This document shows, piece after piece, positions 45,460-57,539 of a stretch of 64,000 bases of DNA. Made by a program: the position numbers and the translations under genes. Below the pieces are notes generated by a model. That model saw only the letters and a program-made list of their open reading frames with translations. It was not told the DNA's origin and searched no databases. The stretch lies in NCBI RefSeq assembly GCF_014898055.3, contig NW_023604295.1, positions 97,355,591-97,419,590 on the forward strand, read 5' to 3'. The first letter of the stretch is position 1. Every line of letters begins with the position of its first letter. This DNA comes from Talpa occidentalis. Taxonomy: Eukaryota > Chordata > Mammalia > Eulipotyphla > Talpidae.

Positions 45460-45640
45460 CTAAGAGTCTATTGAGCACTGACTACCTATGCCCAGGTGTG
45501 TTCACAGCAACCCCCACAACAGCCAGTCTCAGGAGGTTGTTGGGATCATCAGCCCAAGTTTAATATCACGAAGTAATGAATGACTCGTCAACATCTTGCC
45601 CAGGGTGACAGGCTGTGATGGAGCCCCACTTGCCCACTCC
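45460..45640 (-). mobile_element. MIR SINE, antisense, diverged
   Basis: 'attgagcactgactacctatgcccagg', 'ttcacagcaacccccacaac' and 'catcttgcccagggtgacaggctgtgatggagcc' follow the antisense MIR order with the middle degraded. Confidence 0.65.
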
Positions 45641-45903
45641 TCCACACCAGAAAAAGCCTGGTGAAGCTCAAGAGTACTCCACTGGGTTATGGTTTGCACA
45701 TTTGATTCTCCCCTGTAGTCAAAGGCAGGTTCACATTTCCCAGTCTGGCACTGAAGGGTCTCCAACTTCAACCACAAAGCTCTGTTTCATTTCCCTGACC
45801 AGCATCCTCTACTGCCCCACCTTTTTTCCTGTCTTTTTTACCTGCATTATATCTAATCTGCCTCTACATTAGAATGTCTCCCTTCAGAAACTTAGCCTCT
45901 CTT

Positions 45904-46154
45904 TCTTTTTTTTTTTTTTTTAAGGTTTATTCATCCATTTATACCAGCATTGGGTACAGTCAGAAGAGCAGGAGGGTGAGAGAATTCACCAGAGCCAGAG
46001 TGGGGAAAAGAACAGGCAGACTGACGAAACACACTGCTGAGGGGAGCAGCGGGTGCGGCAGGAGAGGCCCGTATACCATGCCGAATCAGCGCTGCAGAGG
46101 CTGCGGGCAGCCTCGCAGCCCAGCACTCAACCGCTGTGCCACCAGGGGAGGCCC
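45904..46154 (-). mobile_element. tRNA-derived SINE, younger subfamily, B box lost
   Basis: Starts on + with a T-run, AAGGTTTATTCATCC and CATTGGGTACAGTCAGAAG, and ends GCCACCAGGGGAGGCCC. Flanks share TAGCCTCTCTT (45893-45903 and 46155-46165). The region that should contain the B box reads GTATACCATGCCGAATCAGC, so the internal Pol III promoter is broken. Confidence 0.95.
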
Positions 46155-46169
46155 TAGCCTCTCTTCTTA

Positions 46170-46390
46170 GATTGTCTGTCCTATTCTTCAATGTTCACGT
46201 TCAGCCTCACCTCCCCAAGAAGATGTCCCTATTTGCTCCAGCCTGCTTCTCCATGTCCTCTTGTGTTCTATGTGCTAATGTTGTATGTCTAATAGAACAT
46301 AAGTTCCCAGAGCAAAGGTATCATGACTTTATCTCACTCCCTCATCCCTTATCACCTGACACTATGTTAAACACCAATAAGCACTTGACC
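46170..46390 (+). mobile_element. L2 LINE 3' end
   Basis: 'cctccatgtcc' region, then 'aatagaacataagttcccagagcaaaggtatcatgacttt' and 'tgttaaacaccaataagcacttga' follow the L2 terminal region. The sequence just left of the neighbouring SINE (45780-45890) may be part of the same L2, split by the insertion. Confidence 0.6.
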
Positions 46391-47799
46391 TGCATGCATT
46401 GATAACATTTTGTTACTGCTCATTGATCTTGGATAAAGCAGATCAGTCAACAGAAAGAAGTTGAAAAGATCAGCAAAAAGGAGTAACCATGTAAATGCAG
46501 GGCTTTACTTTCTTTTAATGCCTTGGCTGTACAGATTCTTTTTTCACTGGCACAGCTGATGATCCTGGGAACAGTGCCCTCCTGAGAAGCCAGGGTGGTG
46601 GTATAGGCTCATTCAAAGGTTTGCACGAAGGGGAATCATCTAAGTGTTCGATCAATGCACTCTGAAGCCATCTAATCCAATGTCAAATCTGAATGTTGGC
46701 CAAGAAGGAAAGTCAGGGATCAACTCCCAAAGAGCAAAAAGCTCAAACTTGATGTCAAAAGGGTGAAGCAAGCACACACATTGGAAAATAAGCCCCAAGT
46801 TTGGATCCCATGAGATCTGGACAAAAGGACTATGAGGTGAGAGAGAGGGACAGAGATCAGGGCTCAGTCAGCTTTTTAAATTGAGTTCACAATATGTCGT
46901 ACACAAGTAGCCTTTAAACTGATAGGTGTCCAGGAAACTGGGACACAGACTAAAGATATTGAGAAAACAGGGAAGCATTGTGAAATCTCATGTGTAGGCA
47001 GTGCCATAGATAACCTACTGCAAGCTGTGAAGGCTTCTCCCAGATCACCCAGAGGGAGGACTATGATTGATGTATGACATCACTGCATCTATTGTTGCTG
47101 GTAAAGTGACAGTTGCCTTGAAAAGTTGGCGTTGTTGCATCAACAACACTGAAGGAGAGAAAAAGGAGTCGTGATAACAAGGCGTTTCACTGATCAGTCC
47201 CTGTGGTGGGTCTTCATTTGTTTTTCCGCAGTTATAATTCTATGCAGGTCAACTCAAATGACCTTGGATGTAAGTGTAGACTTAATGGACAGAAATGTAA
47301 AATGGTGCTAGGGTGAGTGATTGTGGCTTAGTTATATTCTAGATTAAAAATACAGGACATTCAGAAAAATGTCTCCCCCAACAAGTTATGGCATGTTCAG
47401 GTGTCACATAAAAGTCAACCTTGATGTATGTGTTCTGCAAAAGAATAAAAGAGACTCTGGATTATAAACTGTGTCTGGAACTCATTGTCTGGCCATAATC
47501 AGAACAAATCCCATTCTCAGATAATGGACATCTGTTAAATCTTCCACTGTTAATAGAAAACGTTGCCTGTGGGACAAAGACTTTTATGACTGCACCATCT
47601 CTTCTGTGATAAAAGTGTTCTAAATCTTATTTTAACCAAGTGATTGTGTTTGCATCTGGTTTTCTTAGGGGGAAAAGAATAATGGGCCACACAGGAATTC
47701 AACATGTCAGCAATGTTGTGGCATAATGAAGGGCTAATAAGATACCAAATTCTCCTGCCTTCAGCCATCCAAACAGCCCATGGGGACCACTGGCTCCAG
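46391..47799. other. unique sequence, nothing recognised
   Basis: One short perfect inverted repeat GTTGTTGCATCAACAAC at 47131-47147. No repeat family or exon is recognised. Confidence 0.4.
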
Positions 47800-48170
47800 A
47801 TGCCTTAAAATCCAGACTCCTTAACCTATACTATTGAGACCCAGAGGGATATGACCTGAGTCTTTCCCCGTGGTCTTGCTGCCCCTGCAATTTATATTCG
47901 AACCATGCCAATATTTCAAGTTTCCCACATTCAAAATTCCCATTATCTGCCTTGCCACATGCTGCTTTCTTGAACTCCTTCCTGTGCTACAAACAATTTA
48001 TCTCAAAATTCACCTCCATAAACAAGTCCTCAATGACATTCCTCTCCCATCTCTCCCTTTTGGGGGCTCCACAGAACCTAACCATTATTTCTATATAAGC
48101 CTCAACTTATTATGTAGGTGTAGGTGTGTTCACTTCTTTATTTTCTCTGCTTGACTTTGAATGCACACTT
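47800..48170 (+). mobile_element. L2 LINE fragment
   Basis: 'aaaatccagactccttaacc', 'cagagggatatgacctgagtc', 'cttgccacatgctgctttcttgaactcc' and 'tatctcaaaattcacctccataaacaagtcc' track the L2 3' region. The 94-codon frame at 47870-48154 lies in it and is not a gene. Confidence 0.6.
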
Positions 48171-48764
48171 TTGAAAAACAAAGGTTTAAATTATTCACCC
48201 ATTTATCCACAACACAACAACCAAGCTCCATGTGGCTGGATGGGTGAAGTCTTGAATGGGTAGAAGAATGGATTCATCCTGAGAGAATGATTCTTGGAGA
48301 TAGAAAAATAGGCCCTTCCAAGATGCAGGACACTGAGAGAAAACTAAAAAGTTGGGAACGTTATAAATTTACCTAAGATCTTAAAAACAAAAATTCAACA
48401 AGAAGCATGGTCACAAATCAAATCTTTGACCTTTAATTGGCTCATGTGTCTGATCCTGGCCTGTATCCCTACCTAGATTCTGCCCTAATCTCAGTAACCC
48501 ATCACTTGACCTACTAGGGAATCTAGTTCAATATCTCTCCTCCTACCTCTATGTCCTACCTCTTCTCCTTAAACTCAGAAAAGCAAAATGGGCACATCAT
48601 AATTTCTGTCTGCTTGGTCTTAAATGATGTTACTTTCTGATCCAGGACTTAATCCCAGCTCTCACATCCTAGCTCACATATCATCTGGGATGTTCTTTCC
48701 TTTATTTTTGGAATCACTACAAGACAAAAGATATTCAAACCTCTTTTCATGTGAGCAATAATCT
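48171..48764. other. mostly unique; possible further L2
   Basis: 48430-48740 is pyrimidine-rich and may be more L2, but is too diverged for me to assign. Confidence 0.35.
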
Positions 48765-48962
48765 AGGTTCAAGTTAAGACTCTGCCATTTGCCAGCTGAG
48801 AAATCTCAGGGTAGATATTTAATTTCTCTAAATCTAGGTGTTCTTGTTTGTAAAATGGAAATGATCACAGTGCTGACCCGAAAAGGGTGCTTCAGGGAGT
48901 AAATGATACAATGAATGAGAAGCTCTTAGGATTGTGTGCGATACTCAATGATACTTACTATG
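48765..48962 (+). mobile_element. MIR SINE
   Basis: 'taggttcaagttaagactctgccatttgccagctgagaaatctcag', 'tttaatttctctaaatctagg', 'tgtttgtaaaatggaaatgatcac' and 'gggagtaaatgatacaatgaatgagaagctctta' are in MIR order. Confidence 0.9.
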
Positions 48963-49279
48963 CCACTGGGATCTGTAAGAGACAGCTGTGTAATAACAGA
49001 ATGAGAGCAATGTCTGCAGGTAGGCAATGTGAAGAGTCTTAATTTTCAAGAAACAAGAAAGCATAGAGTCAAAAAAAACATGTCCTAAGATGCAGTGATG
49101 CCCAAGAAAATGACAGTAAACATCTTAAAGAGATAATGTATAAACTCTTAGAAAAGAAAGTAGTAATCTTGAGGGCCCAAAATTGATCTATTAATGATAA
49201 ATATACCAAGTTAACACTGATTCCTTCAAGGACTGAAGTCACGAGAATGCTCTCATAATTATAATATAGCAGGTATCTA

Positions 49280-49510
49280 CATTGCATTTATTATGTTCAG
49301 AGCTCCTTTCTAAGCACCTTACACACATTAGGTGGTTTGTATCACAGGAAAGCCCTATGAGATAAGTACTATCAACAATGTAAATTTACAGATAAAGATG
49401 GTGAGGTACAGAGAGTTTAAGTTGTTTTACTAAGATCACACACCTATAGGAAATATAAGAACTAAGACTTGAATTGATAAGTGCAGTCTGCATTCCATGA
49501 TTACACTAAG
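49280..49510 (-). mobile_element. MIR SINE, antisense, near full length
   Basis: 'catttattatgttcagagctcctttctaagcaccttacac', 'agccctatgagataagtactatc', 'gatggtgaggtacagagagtttaag' and 'aactaagacttgaattg' are in order. Confidence 0.92.
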
Positions 49511-50745
49511 CTCAGCCTGCACACCACCACTCTGCTATCCTATGCCCATCACAGACATTGCTAATCAATAGCAGGATTCATTGTCACTGAATAGAGAGTC
49601 AGCCTCAATATCCTCCACCTTGTCACACAAGGGGAATTCCCTTTGCCATAGGTAGTCAGCAATATTTATTATGATACACTTATGAATTAGGTGGGAAAAA
49701 AATCCCAAGATAGATTTGTAGCTGGTTGAAAACATGTAAAAAAATCATATCATTCATTACTGGGTCAGTGCCCATTTGAGGGGATCTGGGCAATTGTCCT
49801 AAATGATACATATTTTTGCTTGCTCATGCAACACGATTGATCAAGACTTGCATGAAGGACCAGGCAAATACACAACCTGCCACATAGATCATAGTTTAAG
49901 ACCTTCTCTGAGGCCATGAAACCTAGTGAGTCAGGGGTCAAATTTTCAATGTCTAGAAACAGGTTTTATTTAGTCTGCAACCACCTAGGCTTGTGTGGGA
50001 TCTTGGGGGCAGCAGTGGGAGAGGAATAAGAGGAAGCAGAGCCCTGACTGGGACAAAGAGACCCAGAATTATCAGTGACCCCAACACCTGGCCACAGGCC
50101 ATCATTTGTCTCAGCTCTCTGGAAAGAGTAATTTGCTCCCAGAGGACTTGGATTCTCATGAAAGGTGGTTACCATCCACTGACCTCTCCTTTTTTTCAAA
50201 GTAGGGTGCTCTCAAGAGGTGTCCCTAGTATGTTGATCTAGTGATAGGATTGAATCACAGCCCTATCTACTTGTAACAAGGAAAGGAAGCAGACCTAATG
50301 TATATCCCTGGGAGATGGTGAGGCTTTCCAGCTGCTGGCAGGAAAAGGTTACTTGTGCAAATAGGGGAAGAAAATGCTCCAATCCACCATTTTTCTTTTA
50401 GCACAACAATGCAACAGCAATGGCACCCATCTGTTTGTTGTTTTCTTTTCTAAAGCAGGAAATGAGGTGTCCACAGAGACCCTGGATGAATAATGCATAA
50501 CATTTGCAAACAAAATCAACCCTCAATTAACTGTACTGGTGGAGGGAGATTGCAAGAATCCAAAATATCTGCAATTCTAGATAAATTTGACTTTTTTTTA
50601 GAAATGTTGGATAGAGAAATGGTGGGAGATTCAACCATACACACTGGAAATAAACTCTGACTATGCATGCTATATATACATCACACACATATACATGGTT
50701 AACATGCAAGCAGCACATCTTCATAACACATGTGTGTGCACAGAT

Positions 50746-50746
<1 letters not shown>
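49511..50746. other. unique sequence, nothing recognised
   Basis: About 1.2 kb with no recognised element or exon. Confidence 0.4.

Positions 50747-50781
<35 letters not shown>
50747..50781. repeat. (CA)17-18 microsatellite
   Basis: A pure CA run preceded by the reverse-sense ATGTGTGTGCACAGATG (50730-50746). It is long and uninterrupted, so length variation is likely. The His/Thr and Val/Cys peptide repeats predicted across it are artefacts. Confidence 0.97.
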
Positions 50782-50784
<3 letters not shown>

Positions 50785-52200
50785 GGTTCTCCCAATTGAA
50801 AGAACAAGCAGGCTTATTAGGAAATTGCCACGTTCCCTGTCACTGGAAGCAGGTAAGCAGAAATGGAAAATTCTTGCTACTGACGTTGGAAAGAAGTTCA
50901 AGTATCAGATGAAAGGATTGCTTTTAGGCTTCCTCAAACCCCTAGAATTTACGCTTCTGAATTTTTCTCAAGTTTAGTAGTCGGTTATATCCTACATCAG
51001 TGTGCCTTGCACAATGCACTGTTTTAGAGACCCCTCAAATATTGTCTCCTTGAGCCTGTGAATTGAGTAAAATAACCATTAAGCAGTAGCACATTCTATT
51101 GAAGCTGCCTGGGTTTGGTGTCTGACAGCTGTGGGCAGACTCTCAGTTGCTTTAGGAAATTAGGTCTCACCAGGCAGCTGGAATACACATGAATGTGTAG
51201 CTGTCCACGCACACGCCTACTCCTTATAGTTCTAAAAATCCATAAATAATAAAGATTTGCCAGCTCTCACACAACTGGTTAAGTCTTTGCTGGACAGGAA
51301 CTCCATCTTCCCATTCCCTGTCTAGTATTCCTGTCACTTCCTCAGGCTGGTAGAAAGGAAGCTGTGCTTCTTATTTTAATATGATCATGTCCTCCAGCCT
51401 GGTCCCCCGTACAGTCCTTTTTGTCTTTTGGTCACCAGCACACCAGGTGGTAATGCTGCAAGCAGGTGTTGGTGCTTCTTAAGAGGGCAGGTGGGAGAAG
51501 GACATTCACCCAATTTGCCATAAGAAAGGCAAAGAGCACCCGGATATGCTGACGCATTGAGAGCCAACCTTCTGTTCCTCCAGCGTCACATACAGAATTA
51601 TGAAAAGCCTATGGTCCCAGATCAGGAGAACCTATTACTTCTCTTTGGTAAGAGCTTTCTAGAGGTGATGAAGAACTACTGGTCTCTGATTTATGTGTCA
51701 CATCAGAAATATCAGAATCAAGGGCCCATCTTTGATGCTTACTGAATGTAGGCAAAGGATCAGAGTTTACTATTTTAAAAAAATGAAAGCAAGAAAAATC
51801 CTTAAAAAAAAGATCACTGAGATTCGATACATTGATATCAATGTTCTCACTCCTGTTTATTACCCACAACTGTGTTCTGCTCACAGATGTCTCTTGGGAA
51901 ACATTCTACAGAATCAGGTAATAGCACTATACTGAGGGAGAACCAGCACAGTTTGGCTCAATGTCTGTGGATGGGAAATTGTACCCTGAAAACACGAATG
52001 CATCTTGTACCCTTCAACACAAGATCCGGGTTCTGACTCTGGGAAAACAAAGACACCTGGGAAAGGAGGGATCACAGGAATGGAAGATTGGAGGGATAAA
52101 GCATGGATATAGCTGGGGAAGAGAAAGACACAGAATAAAGGTCCCATGCCTCTAAGTCTCCAGAGTTTCTTTTTGGGAAGGCCTGGCTTCATTGTTTCAG
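50782..52200. other. unique sequence, nothing recognised
   Basis: 1.4 kb with no recognised repeat or exon chain. Confidence 0.4.
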
Positions 52201-52258
52201 TTATTCATTCATCCAGTCATCCAGTCATTCATTCTTCCTTCTATCCCAGCATTTTTAA

Positions 52259-52513
52259 AAAAGACTTATTTATGATACAACAACTGGGGTACAGACCAGA
52301 GGTGTGGGAGGTGAGAGGATTCACCAGAGACAGAGTGGGGAACAGAACAGGCAGATAGACTGAAATACACTGCCAAGGGGAGCAGCGGGTGAGACAGGAG
52401 AGGTCTGCTGTGCCATGTGAGTAGCTCCCTGGTCAGGGATCTAATTCGCACTGCAGAGGCTGCAGAGAGCTTCACAGAGCTGCGCTCTACCCCTTGCGCC
52501 ACCAGGGAGGCCC
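52259..52513 (-). mobile_element. tRNA-derived SINE, older subfamily, adjoining an L2
   Basis: On +, AAAGACTTATTTATGATACAAC to GCGCCACCAGGGAGGCCCC, including AAATACACTGCCAAGGGGAG and GATCTAATTCGCACTGCAG (damaged B box). Flanks TATCCCAGCATTT (52242-52254) and TATCCAGGCATTT (52516-52528) match at 11 of 13 positions. The surrounding text (attcattc before, catttactgg after) is an antisense L2 terminus split by this insertion. Confidence 0.95.
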
Positions 52514-52528
52514 CTTATCCAGGCATTT

Positions 52529-53360
52529 ACTGGATACAGATTAGCAACATAGTAGACTTGCCACTAGGCCAGATACTGAACTTGGAGTGGTGAATAAATC
52601 CCAAACACCCTTACCTAATAATCTTACAGTCTTGAAAAGGAGACATAAAATAATCAAGTCAGAATACAAGCAACCAGTAAAAGCTATAATAAAATCTATG
52701 ACAAGAAAGTTCAAGAAACAATGAGTGCTTTTAAAAATGACCCTTCCCCTAAAGTGTCTATGGAAAAGCAATATTTCAGCTAAGAATTAATCAAGTTTAA
52801 TTGTCCAACAGAGGGAAAGGGTTGAGCCAGGCAGAGGAAAGAGCATGTGTGTGGTGTGGAAAAGAGGATCTGGTGCCTGGCTGTGTGCATCTGGAAAGTA
52901 CACATGTTTCGACATCCTACTGGATGTCAAACCCTATGACAAATACGGAGACTATATAAAAGCCACAGCCTGGTGGTGAGTTCACTGCAGCCAGGCGCCA
53001 TGAGCATTTCTTTCTCACAGCCTTAGCACCTAACACAGTCCCTGGCAAGGTCAAGCCCTGGAATGAGTAATAAGTAGAAGAGATAATGAGTAATAAGTAT
53101 GGGAGATCATGGAAACATTCATGGAATAGAAAATAATATTTAAAGTGGCACAGAAGAGTAGCAAGGCCTGTGCAGAGGGGGTGGTGGCAAGAACAAGGCT
53201 AGTAGATGGCCATCTGTGTGGGTGTGGCAGGCAATAGAAGCCACTCCTCCACGTAAAGGGGTATGTGTGGAGGCATGAGGGGCTGGAGGAGTAAACAGGG
53301 GTCAGGTTGTGAAAGACCTTAAAATCCAGGTAGAACCTAACTCATTCTGACCCTGAAATC
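52529..53360 (-). mobile_element. L2 LINE, antisense
   Basis: 'ggccagatactgaacttggagtggtgaataaa', 'cttacagtcttgaaaaggagacataaaataatc', 'ttgagccaggcagaggaaagagcatgtg' and 'caggttgtgaaagaccttaaaatccagg' follow the antisense L2 order from its 3' end inward. About 120 bp near 52860-52980 fit less well and may be an insertion. Confidence 0.75.
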
Positions 53361-55469
53361 CAGCAGAACAGAGATATTCCCATTCCAAGGAGTCATTTTC
53401 CAGACTTTTTTGCCAGCCATCTGCAAATCAAAACCTGGAAGATGGCTGGCCCCAGTTTCTCAATAGAGACACCATGCTAAAAGCAAGACACAGCCTTATC
53501 ACTTCCTCTTTCAGCCCTCAGGATATAGCACAGAGCCTCCTGAGGTCAAGGAATAAAGAAGGCAAAGAAAAACCAAGCACAAGAGAGGACTCTAAAGCCC
53601 CAAGTAACTTCAGGAGAATGATCACAGGGGAAAATCCAAAGGATTACATTCTTGCATTACTCTCCCACCCTGGGGTGCAGAACAACACTCCCCAGGCACT
53701 ACCCACTATTGTAGCTAAGGAATTTTAGACATCACAGCCCTCCTGATAGGCTTCCTGGTCCCTCACAGCTAGGGAGAAATGCCCATTTTAATGCTAACTC
53801 CATGCTGGTAAAAGGTGGTCAGCAATGGAGAGGGTTACAATCAGACGTAAGTAGTTATATCTGCATTTTATAATAAAAATAATCAATAAGTTGAATTCAG
53901 AGGGGTTTAGCAACATGCTGAAAAACATGGTTGAAGCCCACTTTCTCTCTGATCTCCAGAGTGGAATGATGGCCAAGTCCAATACATCAAAATGAACCCA
54001 GTTCTGCCCTTCCCCAGACATGTTCTTGTAGTCTTCCTCCTTGAAGAGCCCAGATGTACTACTACATGAAGGACAGGTGGTAAGAAAGATCTCGGGATCA
54101 ATTGTTAAAAGAAAGAAGAGGGAGAGAAGTGACAGACAATGGAGTGACCAAGTGATGGAGGCCCAATGGGGTGGGGGCAGAGGAAGAGGGGGAGGAATTT
54201 GCCAGTGTGACTTGCAATGCCTGAGCTGCAGCACAGAAACCCAGCAATTTTTTCTCTGGATTTCCTACTAAATAAAACAAATGTCTCTGACTCATGTCAC
54301 AGTTTGCATTTTCAATCTGATTCATGGGGAAAGCATTGGCAGGTAATCTTTATCCATTTCAATTGTTTAACTTTTCATGCAGAATACTAATGACAAACAT
54401 GCAAAAAAGAGAAACATCAACCTTGGCACTAAGAAATTTCTCTTTCAAAACAAAGGAACAAATGAAACTTACCAGTGCTTTCAATACCTCTGCCTTCACT
54501 CTTCATATTAGTACTGACTTGACATCCTGAGGGATTTGCCCTCAAGGGGGAAGACACCAAGGCACCCCAAATGACAAAAGTCACTTTCATACAGAAGTCC
54601 CCTGTTCAATGGTTCTTTTCTTGCAGAGACACCATTTCCTTACACACCTTCACCTTTGTCCCATTCTGTCATCAACAGAAGCATCTTCCTTCTTTTGGGA
54701 AGTCCATTTCCTACCAGGAAAGAGTGTGTTTCTGACATGGCTAGAATCACTGCATATTTTGTAGAGTTGAGGATCCAGGAGGCCAACCAGCCACCATCTC
54801 TTTTCTAGCAACTCACTCCACACGTAGCACTGTCAGATCCAGAATCACATTTGTGTTTCAGCAAACACTCTGCATGATACCTGTCTTTTCCCCCAATTAG
54901 AGGTGAGGAGAAAGGCTCAGATAATTAGGCATCCCACAGCTGAGTGGCAGAAGTGGATGGAAAGTTCCCCTGACACATGGCTGCACTTACCCTGGTAACT
55001 CACGTCACTTGTCTTAGTCTCCTGGGAAGCCTTTGATGTTGCCTCACCTGTGCGGGCTTACACAGCACTGATTCAAGGGACGTCTGGAGTGTGGCTTCAA
55101 TGACAGGGGAGTGAGAAGACTCAACCAAGAAGTTTGAGCTGCAGGGGGTGTTGTGGAAGCCTGTGAAGGTGATAACACTTTGGACAGGGTAGGAACAACC
55201 AGAGGGAAGCTGGGGTAAGAGAATTTAGAGCCTAGGAGACCATCAGAGGCACAAACTGGGAGGACGTTAGTCTTGAATAAGACCCAGTGACCAGGGAAAA
55301 GAAGATTAAAACAGGATGAGGGTGAGCCCAAATACAATCCTAACTAGACAGGCTCAAAGGAAAAGGCTGAGAACTGGGCACTTGGGGGCCATCTCCCATA
55401 ATGCATTCAACAATGTTCCTGAGGCCCCACTTAAAGCCAGTCACCCCAGTTAGGTCCCAGAGTTGAAAG
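53361..55469. other. 2.1-kb unique stretch
   Basis: Contains a 146-codon minus frame at 53794-54234 and an 84-codon plus frame at 53474-53728, neither with recognisable features. No repeat family is clear. Confidence 0.4.
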
Positions 55470-55690
55470 ATGAAGAGCACACAGCTTTTGCAATTTGGGA
55501 GTTCATTCTAGAGAAAGACGAGTGAGCAGTCAAGCAAAGTGCAGAGAGTTAAGTGGGGTAATGGCAGAGGACCTGGTGCTGTCAGGCCCTAGAGGAAGAG
55601 CCACTGAGAGGGAAGAAAGTTCCAGGAAGGTTTCCCCAGTGTCAACATCCTCCCTCTCCCAGAGGACAGCAGGAAGCTGAGGAGACTGGC
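55470..55690 (-). mobile_element. possible L2 fragment, antisense
   Basis: 'gggagttcattctagagaaagacgagtgagcagtcaagcaaag' resembles the antisense L2 segment 'gagcttacattctagtggggagagacag'. The rest is too diverged to assign. Confidence 0.4.
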
Positions 55691-55714
55691 GCGTGGGCCG
55701 TAGCCTCACCCAGC

Positions 55715-55815
55715 TGTGGAGCAATTCAACATTCAGCTCTCAGTCTCCTGATTTGTAAGATGGGTGAAATGCCTCATATCACTGCACTGTGAACATAAGG
55801 TACATGAACACATCT
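55715..55815 (+). mobile_element. MIR SINE fragment
   Basis: 'caacattcagctctcagtctcctgatttgtaagatgggtgaaatgcctcatatc' is the MIR core followed by a degraded tail. Confidence 0.6.
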
Positions 55816-56287
55816 GCTGCTAAGTAGGTACATGTTGATTCCTCCTTGCCAAATAATCAAAAATAGTCAAACTCATAAGCAAAAGATTATTTAAAAAGCT
55901 AAATGTGAAAGCTAATACATTCTTCCACAGAAATGTTGTCTATCTTTTTAAAAGTAGCTTTGTGAGGGGTATGAGGAGCTAGGGGGGGTGCCTGGAAGGG
56001 AGACGGCAGGGACTCCAGGTGAGCTGCATGTGGCCTGTGGGCTTTCTCAGGTAAAATGAACCAAAAGCTTATGGACTGAGTGGAAAAGGAAGGTGCACAC
56101 TAAAAAAGGAAAAAATAAAGTCCCAAAGGAACTCAGCAGACTTCCAATTACTCTTAATGTAGATACTGATGTTTTGAGGAAAGAAGTCTAAGAGGGAGCA
56201 GTGGGGCCCAACATTGTCAAGAGATGACCCGATGTGTGGTAGGAAATGAAAGAGATGATATGAAAATGGAGACTGAAATTAGAAGAA

Positions 56288-56554
56288 GGGCCTCCCCTGG
56301 TGGTGCAGTGATTGAGTGCTGGGCTGCGAATCTGCCCGCAGCTTCTGCAGCGCCGGTTCGATCCCCGGCCGCTGGGTGAGGGTCCCACTTGTCACTCAGA
56401 CCTCTCCTGCCGCCCGCTGCTCCCCTCAGCAGCGTAATTCGTCAGTCTGCCTGCTCTGCTCCCCGCTCTGGCTCTGGTGAATTCTCTCACCCTCCCGTGC
56501 TTCTGACTGTACCCAGTGCTTGTATAAATAAATAAATAAATCTTAAAAAAAAAA
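56288..56554 (+). mobile_element. tRNA-derived SINE, younger subfamily
   Basis: GGGCCTCCCCTGGTGGTGCA, intact B box GGTTCGATCCCC, CAGACCTCTCCTGCCGCCCG, GGTGAATTCTCTCACCCTCC, CTGTACCCAGTGCTTGTATA, then (AAAT)n TCTT and an A-run. The flanks GAAATTAGAAGAAG (56275-56288) and GAAATTAAGATGAAG (56555-56569) look like a slightly altered target duplication. This is the best full-length copy of the younger form. Confidence 0.97.
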
Positions 56555-56569
56555 GAAATTAAGATGAAG

Positions 56570-57189
56570 AAAAGGAGTCCAGCAGAGACCGTGCCCATAT
56601 GGATGAATCAGAGAAAGGAAAAGACTGAAGGCAAAGTGAGAGAAAAACGGGAAAAACAAAGCAAAAGCAGGGAGAACAGTTAAAGATTTGGCCTGATTAG
56701 AGTGTTCAAAACTCGAAAATTGCCACATGGGGCAGATTTCCATTTAGAATGTGTACGTTGACTTGAGCTTCTGCCAAATAAAGGTTTGTTTCTGTATTTA
56801 AAGAAAAATAAAAATAACTGTGAAACTCACATTTTGGAAAAGAACAATCTTTATGTAGTTAGACTCTTAGTTCTCCTTTCCCTCCACCCTAATCATCTCT
56901 CTTATTGTGTCCATCATATAGGACCCTTTGTCCTTTGCTTGAGTATTTCTAGGACTATTTCTGATCTTTTGGAGGGAGTTTTTATATCTCGTAGGCACTT
57001 GAGCTCATGTCTGAAAATTCAAACACTAATGTGAACATCATTAATCAACAGATTTAAATAGTCACACACAGCACGTAACTCTTTCTTGGCCTGTGACTGA
57101 GAGGCCATTGAACTGTGTGACTCTGATGAAGTATGAAAAGCCCCGATTGCGGGTGGATCAGCAAACCATAGGCATAACATGTCACACCT
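56570..57189. other. A-rich then unique sequence
   Basis: 56570-56700 is purine-rich. No family or exon is recognised. Confidence 0.4.
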
Positions 57190-57345
57190 TTACTAATCAG
57201 AATGATGCTGTCTGAGCCTCCTGATCACCCTGGCTGGGGAGATACCTCGATCTTGTTTTACACATGAAGAAGCCAGCCCATGGTGCTGCATCTAGTGCCG
57301 GGTGGAACCAAGACTCAAAATCTGGTCCTTCTGGCATCAAAGATG
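57190..57345 (-). mobile_element. MIR SINE fragment, antisense
   Basis: 'ttgttttacacatgaagaagccagcccatgg' and 'gtgccgggtggaaccaagactcaaaatctggtcc' are consistent with antisense MIR, diverged. Confidence 0.5.
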
Positions 57346-57539
57346 TCTTCTGTTCCCCGAACTCCCAGGTCTCTGTCATCTGCATGCGTGTTCCTCACTC
57401 AGTTCTTTCCTAAGACTATGAAAGACTAGCTTTCATCGATCCGACATGGCTGCCGTGTCTACCAGAAACTGGATTTTCCCCCTGAATTCTCATTCTCTCC
57501 ATTTTATAAACTAAAAAGTATCAAGTTCATAACCAGTTC

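Noticed and set aside
50663..50977. Histidine/threonine-rich peptide as a repeat protein
   Set aside because: It is a translation of the CA microsatellite.
53794..54234. 146-codon minus-strand frame as a gene
   Set aside because: Length is within chance, overlapping frames exist on both strands, and no domain or start context is recognisable.
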